Shown here piece after piece: positions 36,600-45,701 of a stretch of DNA of 64,000 nucleotides (within the stretch, counting starts at the first letter, position 1; every line of letters begins with the position of its first letter). The notes under the pieces were generated by a model. It was not told the DNA's origin. It saw only the letters and a program-made list of their open reading frames with translations, and ran no database searches. The stretch is taken from contig JAGYIQ010000005.1 of assembly GCA_018402565.1 (NCBI GenBank), positions 468,383 through 532,382 of the forward strand, given 5' to 3'. Both the position numbers and the translations under genes were made by a program. Source of the DNA: Pirellulaceae bacterium. GTDB lineage: Bacteria; Planctomycetota; Planctomycetia; Pirellulales; Pirellulaceae.

Positions 36600-37205
36600 T
36601 CCCTTACCCTTATTCGCCCTCGTTTTTCAGGCGAGGTCGATCCTCGCTTCCTTCCGCCTAAAGGCGGGACTACAAGCGGGGCCACCTCGGCGTCACACGG
36701 GAGCATCTGGCGAGGTTCTGCCCACACAGCGTCACACGGGAGCATCTGGCGAGGTCTCGAGAACTCAACCTAAAAACGGGAGCCGTTAGCGAGGTCCCGC
36801 CGCTCGTAGTTCCGCCTTCAGGCGGTCGCCCCCCGTACCCTCATTCGCCCTCGTTATTTCAGGCAGGGTCTATTCTCGCTTCCTTCCGCCTAAAGGCGGG
36901 ACTACAAGCGGGGCCACCTCAGCGTCACACGGGAGCATCTGGCAAGGTCTCGAGAACTCAACCTAAAAACGGAAGCCGTTAGCGAGGTCCCGCCGCTCGT
37001 AGTTCCGCCTTCAGGCGGTCGCCCCCGTACCCTCATTCGCCCTCGTTATTCAGGCAGGGTCTATTCTCGCTTCCTTCCGCCTAAAGGCGGGACTACAAGC
37101 GGGGCCACCTCAGCGTCACACGGGAGCATCTGGCAAGGTCTCGAGAACTCAGCCTAAAAACGGGAGCAACTGGCGAGGTCTCACCCACTCAGCCTAAAAC
37201 GGGAG
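36600..37205. repeat. Second block of the 191-bp palindromic repeat
   Basis: One partial unit (36600-36700, right half only), then units marked at 36777, 36970 and 37161, nearly identical to 34880-35890. Together the two blocks bracket the toxin-antitoxin pair. No gene between 36599 and 37337. Confidence 0.88.
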
Positions 37206-37337
37206 CCGTTGGCCAGCCCCCCGCGGCAAAATTACGGACTAGCCGCTACCAAGACGGCGGCGTACACTAACAGAGCGAGGAACCGGCCGGTTCCCCGCCT
37301 CGTTTCTCCACCGGGATCCCACGCGCGAGTAATTACG

Positions 37338-38405
37338 ATGAATCGGCGACAATATTTGCAGGCGACGGCTGGTACCTTGGCCTGGGGTCTCGCGGGCGGA
37401 GCCGCCTTGGGGCTGACCAGCGATCGCAAGGCCTCCCCGAACGAGAAGAGCCCGGCGGAGCTGCTGACCGAGGATACGCTGGCGGCCATCGACAAGGCCC
37501 ACCAGTACTTGGTGCGGAAACAAGTCCGGGACGGCAAATTTCGCGGTGCGTTCGGCACCAGCGGATATTCGGCCGGTGTCGCCACCACTTCGCTGGCGGG
37601 CCTGTCTTTCATGGCTGGCGGCAGTGTCCCCGGCGACGGCAAGTACGGCCGCAACGTGGACCTGTGTGCCGAGTACGTGCTGAGTCAAGTCCAGGACAGC
37701 GGCTACATCGCCCTGAGCGATAACTCCGTGCACGAGAACATGTACGGCCACGGCTTCTCGATGCTGTTCCTGGCCCAGGTCTACGGCATGACCCGCAAGC
37801 GGGAGATCGGCGAAAAACTGCGGCGGGCGGTCGACCTGACGGCCAAGGCCCAGAACAACCAGGGCGGTTGGCGGTACCAACCGCAACCCGTCGACGCCGA
37901 CTTGTCGGTCACCATCTGTCAAATCATGGGCCTGCGAGCCGCTCGGGACGCAGGGATCCACGTGCCGGACGACGTGCGTGAGAAGTGCATCGCCTACGTC
38001 AAGAAGAGCCGCAACCGCGATGGGTCGTTCTCCTACATGCCCGGTGCGGGGCATAGCTCGCCGGCCATGACCGCTGCCGGCGTGACCTCGCTCTACAGCG
38101 CGGGTATCTACGAGGGGCCGGAAGTCGAGCAAGGCTTGAAGGTCATCGATCGCACACGCCCAGGCAAGATCGCCGGCATGGGCGGTCACTATTTCTACAC
38201 GCATTATTACTCGGTGCAGGCCATGTGGCACGCGGGCGGTGAGTATTGGAACCAATGGTACCCGGCAATTCGCGATGAGTTGGTCAAGTCGCAGCAGGCC
38301 GATGGCTCGTGGGCCAATGATGGCGGCGGCCCGGAGTACTCAGCAGCCATGGCCACCATCATCCTGCAGATGCCGCTCAACTACTTGCCGGTCTTCGCGG
38401 CCTAG
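37338..38405 (+). CDS. Exported prenyltransferase/squalene-oxidase repeat protein
   Basis: A 355-residue protein with a Tat-like leader (NRRQYLQATAGTLAWGLAGG) and an alpha/alpha toroid of terpenoid-cyclase/prenyltransferase-type repeats (QDSGYIALSD; NNQGGWRYQPQPVDADLSVT; NRDGSFSYMPGAGHSSPAMT; QADGSWANDGGGPEYSAAMA). The fold is common in planctomycetes as secreted proteins of unknown substrate; catalytic DXDD-like residues are not convincing. The ATG at 37338 begins the leader. moaA starts 9 bases after the stop. Confidence 0.82.
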   Translation: MNRRQYLQATAGTLAWGLAGGAALGLTSDRKASPNEKSPAELLTEDTLAAIDKAHQYLVRKQVRDGKFRGAFGTSGYSAGVATTSLAGLSFMAGGSVPGDGKYGRNVDLCAEYVLSQVQDSGYIALSDNSVHENMYGHGFSMLFLAQVYGMTRKREIGEKLRRAVDLTAKAQNNQGGWRYQPQPVDADLSVTICQIMGLRAARDAGIHVPDDVREKCIAYVKKSRNRDGSFSYMPGAGHSSPAMTAAGVTSLYSAGIYEGPEVEQGLKVIDRTRPGKIAGMGGHYFYTHYYSVQAMWHAGGEYWNQWYPAIRDELVKSQQADGSWANDGGGPEYSAAMATIILQMPLNYLPVFAA

Positions 38406-38414
38406 GCGGTCGAT

Positions 38415-39419
38415 ATGTCGCTGCCAGAATTGCCGCTGCTGGATTCCTTCGGTCGCCTGCACAACAACTTGCGGATCAGCATCACCGATCGCTGCAACAT
38501 TCGCTGTTTCTATTGCATGCCAGCCGAGGGGCTGCGGTTCCTGCCACGGCGGCAACTCTTGTCTTACGAAGAGATCGCTCGCGTGGTCGGCGTGCTCGCC
38601 CGCGCGGGTGTCGATCGCGTGCGGCTGACGGGAGGCGAACCGTTGGTGCGGGCCGAGGTCGACGGGTTGGTGCGACTGCTCAAGGCCATCCCACAGATCC
38701 GCGAGGTGGCGATGACGACCAACGCCGTGCGTTTGGCGAAACACGCCGAGACCCTGCGGCGAGCGGGCTTGGATCGGCTGAACATCAGCCTGGATGCCTT
38801 GCGGCCCGAGACCTTTGCTCGCATCACACGGCGCGACGTCCTGCCCGAGGTATTGGCGGGGATCGCAGCGGCTCAAGCTGCGGGCTTCTCCCGCATCCGG
38901 CTCAACGCGGTGGCGATCCGCGGCCTGACCGAGGAGGAAGTCCTGCCCTTGGCGGCGTTTGCCCTGGAGCGGGGATTGGAGCTGCGCTTTATCGAGTACA
39001 TGCCGTTGGATTCGGACGGCGAGTGGACCGACCAGCAGGTGTTGTCGGGCCAAGCGATACGGGACCTGGTGGCGGCCGAGTACGGACCCGTCGAGCCGGT
39101 GCCGGGCACGGACCCGTCGCAGCCGGCGCGGGATTTCACCTATGCCGGCGGCCGCGGCCGGTTGGGCTTGATCCAACCGGTGACCCAGCCCTTCTGTGCG
39201 ACTTGCAATCGGCTGCGGTTGACCGCCGAGGGCCAGCTGCGGAACTGCCTGTTCTCGGTGGAGGAATGGGACCTGCGGCAACCGCTGCGGGAGGGAGCCG
39301 ACGACGCGGCCCTTTTGGCGGTGGTGCGAGACTGCGTCGCGGCCAAACGTCCCGGACACTTGATCGGCCAGCAAGACTTTGTGCGGCCACTGCGGACCAT
39401 GCACCAGATCGGGGGCTGA
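38415..39419 (+). CDS. moaA: GTP 3',8-cyclase MoaA (molybdenum cofactor synthesis)
   Basis: A 334-residue radical-SAM enzyme. CNIRCFYC is the N-terminal 4Fe-4S motif, and FCATCNRLRLTAEGQLRNC is the second cluster site; LTGGEPLVRAEVDGLV is the SAM-binding GGE motif. The usual C-terminal GGxGG tail is replaced by MHQIGG at the very end. It catalyses the first step of molybdopterin synthesis. It follows the prenyltransferase-repeat gene by 9 bases; no other moa gene is adjacent. Confidence 0.94.
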   Translation: MSLPELPLLDSFGRLHNNLRISITDRCNIRCFYCMPAEGLRFLPRRQLLSYEEIARVVGVLARAGVDRVRLTGGEPLVRAEVDGLVRLLKAIPQIREVAMTTNAVRLAKHAETLRRAGLDRLNISLDALRPETFARITRRDVLPEVLAGIAAAQAAGFSRIRLNAVAIRGLTEEEVLPLAAFALERGLELRFIEYMPLDSDGEWTDQQVLSGQAIRDLVAAEYGPVEPVPGTDPSQPARDFTYAGGRGRLGLIQPVTQPFCATCNRLRLTAEGQLRNCLFSVEEWDLRQPLREGADDAALLAVVRDCVAAKRPGHLIGQQDFVRPLRTMHQIGG

Positions 39420-39519
39420 TCGATCGCGGGCTGATCGATCCGGGGCTGATAACTCGCGGGCTGATCAATCCGGGGCTGATGACTCGCGGGCTGATCAATC
39501 GCGGGCTGATCGATCGCGA
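39420..39519. repeat. Minisatellite of ~15-bp units after moaA
   Basis: About seven copies of GGGCTGATCAATCGC (variants with GATCGATC, ATAACTC, ATGACTC) fill the space between moaA and the convergent gene. Confidence 0.85.
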
Positions 39520-41220
39520 TTAGGGTCCGTCGATCGGCTGGAACCACTCCCATTCTTCGGAGGGGCGGATGATTGGCAGCGGCTGGCCCGTGTATTCGAT
39601 CAGGAACACGCTGACCGGGGCGGGCAGCAGTTCGGTGATCCGCATCGGGTACTCTTCGTTGGACATGCCGGCCTTGATGTGCTTGGCGAGGTTCTTGGCC
39701 AAGTTGTCGTAATCGCTGCGGACGACCAAGAAGCAGCCGCCCGACTTCTGGATCAGCTCCGCTTGCTCGCGCGACAGGCGGAGGCGTTGGTTGGTCGGCC
39801 GAGCAAAGACCCAGCGACGATTTTTTTCGGGATCGTCGTAGATGCTGTAGGGCCCATCCAAGGCAAAGATGCAGTAGTGGCGAAAGCGCGAGCGCTGCAG
39901 CGGGGTCAGCGGCAACAGTTCGCGAACCAACCAACCATCTTCAATCAAATTCGGACAGAGAATGACTGGCAGGTCCCGATCGCCCAAGCGTTGTCGAATG
40001 ACCTGGCTGGCGTCGTCCCAGCGTTCCCGGTGGAGTGCCGGCCACTGGCCCGTCCAGGCGACACCCAACAGGTCCCAATTGGAGGCCAATCCCAAAGCGA
40101 TCATCAACAACGTGATCAGCCACCGCACGCGGGGCACGGCCCAGATGCCGATCATCAGTCCCGGCAGTAGGAAACCCACCGCCACCGATGCGGCAAAGTA
40201 CCGCCAATGGGCCACGGGCATGATACTCCAGCCGGTCACCAAAGCGGCGGTCAACGGCGGCAACAGCAGGCCGCACAACGTCAACACCAGCAGCGGAAAC
40301 CACTCGTAGTCGCGGACGGTCGCCCACATCTGGCCGGGCCTGAGCAAGTACAGCAACTGCACGATCAGGCCCGCCATGAGCGGCCCGATCAGCAGGACCA
40401 AGACCAAGCTGCCCAGATTGATAAAAAAACTATCCAAACGCACAAAAGAACTCCACTGGCCGCCGAAGGGCAAGATATTGGCCAGGTGCCACAGCCCGGG
40501 AATCGCCAGGACAGCGGCCAACAGCGGCAGGCCCAACAACCAACGGAGCAACTGCGTCCGCGATGGGCGGGGCCGCGTGGTGGCGGCCAACCAACACAGG
40601 CCGATCCACAGGGCCGCGCTCCACAGCAGCGTCGTGTAATGCAAGTAGAACAGGACCACGGTCGTCAGCACCCAGGTCAGGTCGAAGCCGTAGTAGCGGT
40701 CCTGGGACTGCGAAGCTCGCCGCCAGTACTCGGCCAACGTGGCGACCTGCAGGCAGGCCACCAACCCGATCAGCGCATAAGGGCGGGCGTCCGTGGCAGC
40801 AAACAACGGGATCGGATTGACCATCAGCAGGCAGGCCGCGACGGTCCCGGCGGCAACCGCTCCCGTCCAGCGACTGAGGACTACAAACACGACCGCCATC
40901 TGCAAGGTCCCGGCCACGATCGAAATCAGTCGCAGGCTGAAGGGCGAGAACCCGCAGAGCTCGACAACCCCTTTGACCAGATAAAAAAAGAACGGACTTT
41001 GGTTGCCGATGGCCGCTCGCCAAGAGACTTCCGACCAATCGCTTTGCACGACCCAAGCAGTGTGTAGCTCGTCAATCCAGAGCGGCTGTTGGGCGAACTT
41101 GAGTCGCAGCAGCAGGCCCACGAGCAGCAGCAGCGGGCCGACCCAGTACAGCATCAGGCGATAGAGTTTTTCCTCGGAGGGTTGGGCCTGACCGCTAGCA
41201 TCCAATCCCAATTGCGTCAA
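39520..41220 (-). CDS. GT-C fold membrane glycosyltransferase, family 39-like
   Basis: A 566-residue polytopic membrane protein. After the first span (VGPLLLLVGLLLRL) comes the GT-C acidic motif in WIDELHTAW, then QSPFFFYLVKG and about ten more spans; the C-terminal 150 residues are soluble and presumably periplasmic. It resembles PMT/ArnT-like proteins that use polyprenyl-phosphate sugar donors; the acceptor is unknown. It ends in the minisatellite shared with moaA. Confidence 0.78.
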   Translation of the reverse strand: MTQLGLDASGQAQPSEEKLYRLMLYWVGPLLLLVGLLLRLKFAQQPLWIDELHTAWVVQSDWSEVSWRAAIGNQSPFFFYLVKGVVELCGFSPFSLRLISIVAGTLQMAVVFVVLSRWTGAVAAGTVAACLLMVNPIPLFAATDARPYALIGLVACLQVATLAEYWRRASQSQDRYYGFDLTWVLTTVVLFYLHYTTLLWSAALWIGLCWLAATTRPRPSRTQLLRWLLGLPLLAAVLAIPGLWHLANILPFGGQWSSFVRLDSFFINLGSLVLVLLIGPLMAGLIVQLLYLLRPGQMWATVRDYEWFPLLVLTLCGLLLPPLTAALVTGWSIMPVAHWRYFAASVAVGFLLPGLMIGIWAVPRVRWLITLLMIALGLASNWDLLGVAWTGQWPALHRERWDDASQVIRQRLGDRDLPVILCPNLIEDGWLVRELLPLTPLQRSRFRHYCIFALDGPYSIYDDPEKNRRWVFARPTNQRLRLSREQAELIQKSGGCFLVVRSDYDNLAKNLAKHIKAGMSNEEYPMRITELLPAPVSVFLIEYTGQPLPIIRPSEEWEWFQPIDGP

Positions 41221-41516
41221 AACTGGCCTCCTCCACGAGCCTAGGGTTTAGCTATCATCCCGCGACCCTTTTCTGCGGAAAGGTCGACGCAATCGCTACG
41301 GCCGCACCTCTATTGGTCGTTAACCAGGTACGATTGTGACCAAACTTCCGAAGTTTCCTGGGTCATTTTCCCGATGATTTGCAGTAACCGCGTAACCCAT
41401 CCGCTCGCTACGATTCTATCGACCGGACTGGTCGGTGTATACGCGTCAACCGCACACAAACTTTGTTGACAGAGTTTCCCGGGGGGGAGGCTCGGTTGAT
41501 CTCGGAGGAATGGCCT
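41221..41516. other. Divergent intergenic region, promoters not resolved
   Basis: It separates the membrane glycosyltransferase (minus) from the porin (plus), so both promoters should lie here. I cannot point to a convincing -35/-10 pair. GGAGGA at 41504-41509 is the ribosome site of the porin. Confidence 0.4.
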
Positions 41517-42815
41517 GTGAAACGATCGATGAAGTCCGCCGCGTTGCTCGCCTTGGCATCTTTGACGGCGACGGGTGCTGAAGCATGGGGATGGCAAGAG
41601 AGCATTTACTCGCGAGGGGATCGCACGACCTTGACCAGCGGCAGTCCCAGTCGCGGCGGGGTGCCGATTTTGTCGATCGGCCGCCAGGACCAGGACGACG
41701 CCTCGCGGCTGAACGTGCCGGCGGCTCCGTCGGTGGACCAATCGGCCGATCAGGCGGCTCGGCCGTTGACGGTGTCCAGCAACGCGGCGACGATGCCCGA
41801 CGACTTCTACCGCAGCTCTTGGTGCAACCTGGGTGAGCCAATTCGGTTGATCGATCGACCGGAGTCTGGCCTGCGAGTGGGCGGCTGGCAGCAGGTGGGT
41901 TTCCACTCGCGAAACGACGGCCTGTTCAACAACTTGGAAGACCAAGCCGCCTTCCATCAGACCTGGGGTTTTGTGCAGAAGGACTTCACCACCCGCAGTG
42001 GTTTGCAGGGTGTCCTGCGTGGTGACATCCTCTACGGTTTGGATGCGCAGCAGTTTCAGGCGTTCGGCAACAAGCCGCTGGGTGCAGCGACGGGTTGGGA
42101 CAACGGCTTGGACAACGGCATCTACGGCTGGGCACTGCCCCAGGCCTACGCTGACTTGAACTTCGACCAGTTGCGGGTCCGCAGCGGTCGCTTCCTGTCG
42201 CCCTTCGGCTTCGAGACGGGTGCAGCGGTGGAGAACTTCTTCTACAGCCGCACGTTTGCCTTTACTCGCACCCAGCCACGGACTTTGACCGGTGCGGTCG
42301 CCGACTACCAAATCAACGACACGACCAGCTTGATTGCCGGTGCGACCAACGGTTGGGACTCGGCGTTTGACGCGGTCGGGGTGACGGGTTTGGCGGGCTT
42401 CACCCGGCAGATCGGTGGCCAGAGCTTCTTCAACTTCGCCTCCAGCTTTGGCGAGTTCGGTCAACGCGGCAACGGCTACTACCAATCCGCGGTGTACGCC
42501 TATCAAGCGACCGAGAAGTTGCAGTTGGCTCTGCAGAGCGATTGGCTGTCGGCCGACCAGTCGGATGACTACGGGTTCATCGGCTATGCCATCTATCGAG
42601 TCAACCCGTGCCTGGCCTTGGGCAGCCGTTATGAGTACTGGGAGACCGACCCGGCAGCCGGGACGCGACAGTCGGCCAACAGCCTGACCGGTGGCTTGAA
42701 CTATCGTCCGCACGCCAACATCGTGGTTCGACCGGAAGCCCGGTACGACTGGAACACGGCGGCGACGGCCCGCGATGCCATGAACCTGGGTGTCGATGTG
42801 GTGATCACGTTCTAA
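41517..42815 (+). CDS. Outer-membrane beta-barrel protein (OmpL-like porin family)
   Basis: A 432-residue predicted beta-barrel. A Sec signal (SAALLALASLTATGAEA) is followed by a barrel of alternating strands: GWQQVGFHSRNDGL, LNFDQLRVRSGRFLSPFGFE, FFYSRTFAFTRTQPRTLTG, and a last strand ending in Phe (NLGVDVVITF). The pattern fits the planctomycete OmpL-like porin family (beta-barrel porin-2). The GTG at 41517 has GGAGGA 7 bases upstream; an ATG 12 bases later is possible. Function: pore or outer-membrane scaffold, substrate unknown. Confidence 0.8.
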   Translation: MKRSMKSAALLALASLTATGAEAWGWQESIYSRGDRTTLTSGSPSRGGVPILSIGRQDQDDASRLNVPAAPSVDQSADQAARPLTVSSNAATMPDDFYRSSWCNLGEPIRLIDRPESGLRVGGWQQVGFHSRNDGLFNNLEDQAAFHQTWGFVQKDFTTRSGLQGVLRGDILYGLDAQQFQAFGNKPLGAATGWDNGLDNGIYGWALPQAYADLNFDQLRVRSGRFLSPFGFETGAAVENFFYSRTFAFTRTQPRTLTGAVADYQINDTTSLIAGATNGWDSAFDAVGVTGLAGFTRQIGGQSFFNFASSFGEFGQRGNGYYQSAVYAYQATEKLQLALQSDWLSADQSDDYGFIGYAIYRVNPCLALGSRYEYWETDPAAGTRQSANSLTGGLNYRPHANIVVRPEARYDWNTAATARDAMNLGVDVVITF

Positions 42816-42839
42816 GGTGGCGATCGAGCGAACCGCACG

Positions 42840-42900
42840 CCATGGCCAGAACCACGCCATGGCCAGAACCACCCCACGGCCAGAACCACCCCACGGCCGG
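42840..42900. repeat. Minisatellite of ~19-bp units after the porin gene
   Basis: Three to four copies of CCATGGCCAGAACCACGCC-like sequence between the porin stop and the convergent gene. Confidence 0.75.
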
Positions 42901-42916
42901 AGACACACTGGGTCTT

Positions 42917-44728
42917 TCAGCTTGGATCGGCGGGCACGGCTGAAGAATTGGCGGTGTCAGCGGGGTCGGCGGGGTCGGCTGGTTCCAGGTGCCGCACGCG
43001 GCAGGGGGTGTACTGGGCCAAGTGCCGGGCTTCGGCGGCGGTGCGGACGAAGTAGAACAGGGCCTCCGTCGGGATGCGGCGGAGGTCCAAGTCTCCCTCC
43101 CAGCGGAATTCTTGCTCGAGGGACCAGTCGATGCGGGTGGCCGGCGATCCCCGCGAGTAACGCGGTTGTTGGAAATGGCTGTCCGGCTCGCCTGCCTCTA
43201 GATACTCGACTGGCCGGGCTCCGTGATCCATGAGCCAACGGCCGTCGATCGCCACCCCGTAGGGCTCGTAGTCCCAACGGCGGAGATGAGGGCGAAAGGT
43301 TCTGTGGGCTGCCGTTTTGGCTGGGCAGCGGCCGCTGAAGCACACGACCGGTTGTTGGCCAGGGATCAAGCGTCCGCTGGCTCGCAGTCGTTGCTGGCAG
43401 ACGATGCGAAGGAGGGTATCCCACGCGGAGGGCGGGCCGGCCGCGGCAAGACCAGGCGTTTGCGTCAACCACCGCCACCAATAGTCTCCCTCGACCTCTT
43501 CCGGGCGTTGCCGCGCGATGGCACGGGTGTGATGGGCCAAGAAGTTACCGCCGCCGCTGCGGTAGAGCTCCACCCGCGCTGCGGCTGGGAACTCGGCCGG
43601 GGGACAGAACTCGGCCGGGGGACAGGCAAGGCTGGGGCTGGGCGCGGCCGACGCTTCTGGGGTTAGGGACGCTTCTGGGGTCAGGTGCCAACCCACCGCG
43701 CCGGCTTGCATCAGTGGCTGGGCAGCCTGCCGCTGTTGGTCCAATGGCCCCGGAACAGCCTCGGAGCGAAGACCTGAGGGGTACTGCTGCCCTCGTCCAC
43801 AGGAGCCATGTGCGCGGCCTGACCCGCTCGCAACCGTGGTCTCGGCCAACAGGACTTGCCGAGCGACGTGCCAGGTGCGGCTGCCCGGCCGCACCGCCAA
43901 CAAATAGATCTGCCCCGCTGTGGCGAACGTCCACCGATCTGCCGGCGCGATCTCGGGGACAGGCAAATCGGTCTCGCCTGTACCCACTTCTGTTCCGCCT
44001 GTCCCCACTTCTGTTTCGCCTGTCCCCACCTCGGTCCCGCCTGTCCCCACCTCGACCGATGCTCGGCCGGTTGTTACGCCCGTTGCTGGCAGGACAAAGA
44101 GCTGGGCGTGGTGTGGCGCTCGGGTCAGTTGTCGGATGCTGGGTAGCAGTTTGTCCAAGGCGCGGCGGGGCTGGTTGCTGGCCAGCGGGATCCACTCCCA
44201 GCTGAGGCGTTGGAAAGCGTGGGCCGCGTGCCGGGACAGGTCGGCGCAGGTCAGCCCCTGGCCGGTCATCAGACCGAACTCGGCCAGATCGGGGCGCTGT
44301 AGCAGGACCCGGACGGCGACAGCCAAGTCGGACCGTTGGTCCCAGCCCGGCTGACGGCTAGCGGCAAGCAACAGCGTGGCCTGGGCGGGGGCCACCAGGT
44401 GGCGGGGGTCCGGCAAACAGGCCACCACCCAAGCCGCTCCATCCGGGCCTCCCGAACTCGCTGCCAAAGTCCGCCCGCTGCCTGTCCCCGGTCCACTGCC
44501 TGTCCCCAGTCGGTCTGCCGATCGGTTCCCAAAGCAAAAGTCAGTCAGGGGGACGGCGAACTGAGTGGGGGCTTGGGTGGGCCAGGCGGAGAGCCAGGCG
44601 GTGAGGGGTGCCAGCCAGAGGTGTTGGGCCAGACGCGCGGACAGCGCGTGCTGCAACCCATTGCACACGGTGCGGAGGGAGTCCGGCGGGTCCGGCCAGT
44701 GGGACTCGGGGCGGTGCCAATTTGTCAT
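42917..44728 (-). CDS. Hypothetical protein with in-frame minisatellites
   Basis: A 603-residue protein not assigned to a family. The middle holds five EVGTGGT/EVGTGET units from a 21-bp repeat (about 43975-44060), a short LTPEAS duplication and a CPPAEF duplication. The last 200 residues (AARVELYRSGGGNFLAHHTR; DYWWRWLTQTPG; RRWDYEPYGVAIDGRWLMDHG) look globular and are the most protein-like. There is no signal peptide. The ATG at 44728 is chosen since the upstream extension is Pro/Ser-rich without support. The C terminus has an ADPADPADTA run. Function unknown. Confidence 0.55.
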   Translation of the reverse strand: MTNWHRPESHWPDPPDSLRTVCNGLQHALSARLAQHLWLAPLTAWLSAWPTQAPTQFAVPLTDFCFGNRSADRLGTGSGPGTGSGRTLAASSGGPDGAAWVVACLPDPRHLVAPAQATLLLAASRQPGWDQRSDLAVAVRVLLQRPDLAEFGLMTGQGLTCADLSRHAAHAFQRLSWEWIPLASNQPRRALDKLLPSIRQLTRAPHHAQLFVLPATGVTTGRASVEVGTGGTEVGTGETEVGTGGTEVGTGETDLPVPEIAPADRWTFATAGQIYLLAVRPGSRTWHVARQVLLAETTVASGSGRAHGSCGRGQQYPSGLRSEAVPGPLDQQRQAAQPLMQAGAVGWHLTPEASLTPEASAAPSPSLACPPAEFCPPAEFPAAARVELYRSGGGNFLAHHTRAIARQRPEEVEGDYWWRWLTQTPGLAAAGPPSAWDTLLRIVCQQRLRASGRLIPGQQPVVCFSGRCPAKTAAHRTFRPHLRRWDYEPYGVAIDGRWLMDHGARPVEYLEAGEPDSHFQQPRYSRGSPATRIDWSLEQEFRWEGDLDLRRIPTEALFYFVRTAAEARHLAQYTPCRVRHLEPADPADPADTANSSAVPADPS

Positions 44729-44880
44729 TGACTGGGGGGATGGGTTCGAGGTTGGGGACAGGCCAACGGGCCTTGGGCTTATTGCCAGCACCCAATATCC
44801 GGCAAATCCGGCATGAAATCAAGCTTTTTCTGGTTTGGCACTGCGTTTGCACACGTCGAGACCGACACGACCAGCCCACC

Positions 44881-45575
44881 GGGGCTTGGGCTTGTTGATT
44901 TTTCCGTAGCGGAATGCGTCAAGCATTTCGATTGACGCGAAAACGCCGTGGGTTTGCTCGACTCTCTTGAATCGGGCGGCAATTTCGCGAGCAACTCTGG
45001 AAAAATCAACAACCGCACCGGGGCTTGGGCTTGTTGATTTTTCCGTAGCGGAATGCGTCAAGCATTTCGATTGACGCGAAAACGCCGTGGGTTTGCTCGA
45101 CTCTCTTGAATCGGGCGGCAATTTCGCGAGCAAGTCTGGAAAAATCAACAACCGCACCGGGGCTTGGCCTTGTTGATTTTTCCGTAGCGGAATGCGTCAA
45201 GCATTTCGATTGACGCGAAAACGCCGTGGGTTTGCTCGACTCTCTTGAATCGGGCGGCAATTTCGCGAGCAACTCTGGAAAAATCAACAACCGCACCGGG
45301 GCTTGGCCTTGTTGATTTTTCCGTAGCGGAATGCGTCAAGCATTTCGATTGACCCGAAAACGCCGTGGGTTTGCTCGACTCTCTTGAATCGGGCGGCAAT
45401 TTCGCGAGCAACTCTGGAAAAATCAACAACCGCACCGGGGCTTGGCCTTGTTGATTTTTCCGTAGCGGAATGCGTCAAGCATTTCGATTGACGCGAAAAC
45501 GCCGTGGGTTTGCTCGACTCTCTTGAATCGGGCGGCAATTTCGCGAGCAACTCTGGAAAAATCAACCAGCCCCTA
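44881..45575. repeat. Five perfect-period 139-bp tandem units of the TIR repeat family
   Basis: Units begin GGGGCTTGG at 44881, 45020, 45159, 45298 and 45437, exactly 139 bp apart, and differ at only a few bases. Each unit contains CTTGTTGATTTTTCC near its start and GGAAAAATCAACAA near its end, the terminal repeats of the family seen at 3559 and 22969. Minus-strand open frames through it shift because 139 is not a multiple of three. It fills the space before dnaK. Confidence 0.92.
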
Positions 45576-45602
45576 AACCAGTCAAACGGCCTGAGGGGAC
45601 TT

Positions 45603-45664
45603 TTGACTGGGTGGCGTCGTGTGACCCTGCAAGACAGCGTATAACCCGCTCGGAGTTCGAGCGG
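45603..45664 (+). promoter_or_regulatory. dnaK leader with a 7-bp hairpin
   Basis: CCGCTCG-gagtt-CGAGCGG at 45646-45664 forms a perfect stem about 40 bases before the dnaK ATG. TTGACT at 45603 could be a -35. It is not CIRCE or HAIR. It may be an mRNA leader structure; regulatory meaning is only suggested. Confidence 0.3.
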
Positions 45665-45701
45665 TTGAACAATCCAGACCGGCAAAGCGAAGGAGCAGAT
45701 C

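Noticed and set aside
34781..37209. Short plus-strand frames with VVPPSGGR or PPKGGTTSGATSASHGS in the 191-bp repeats
   Set aside because: They encode only the palindromic repeats and recur with each unit.
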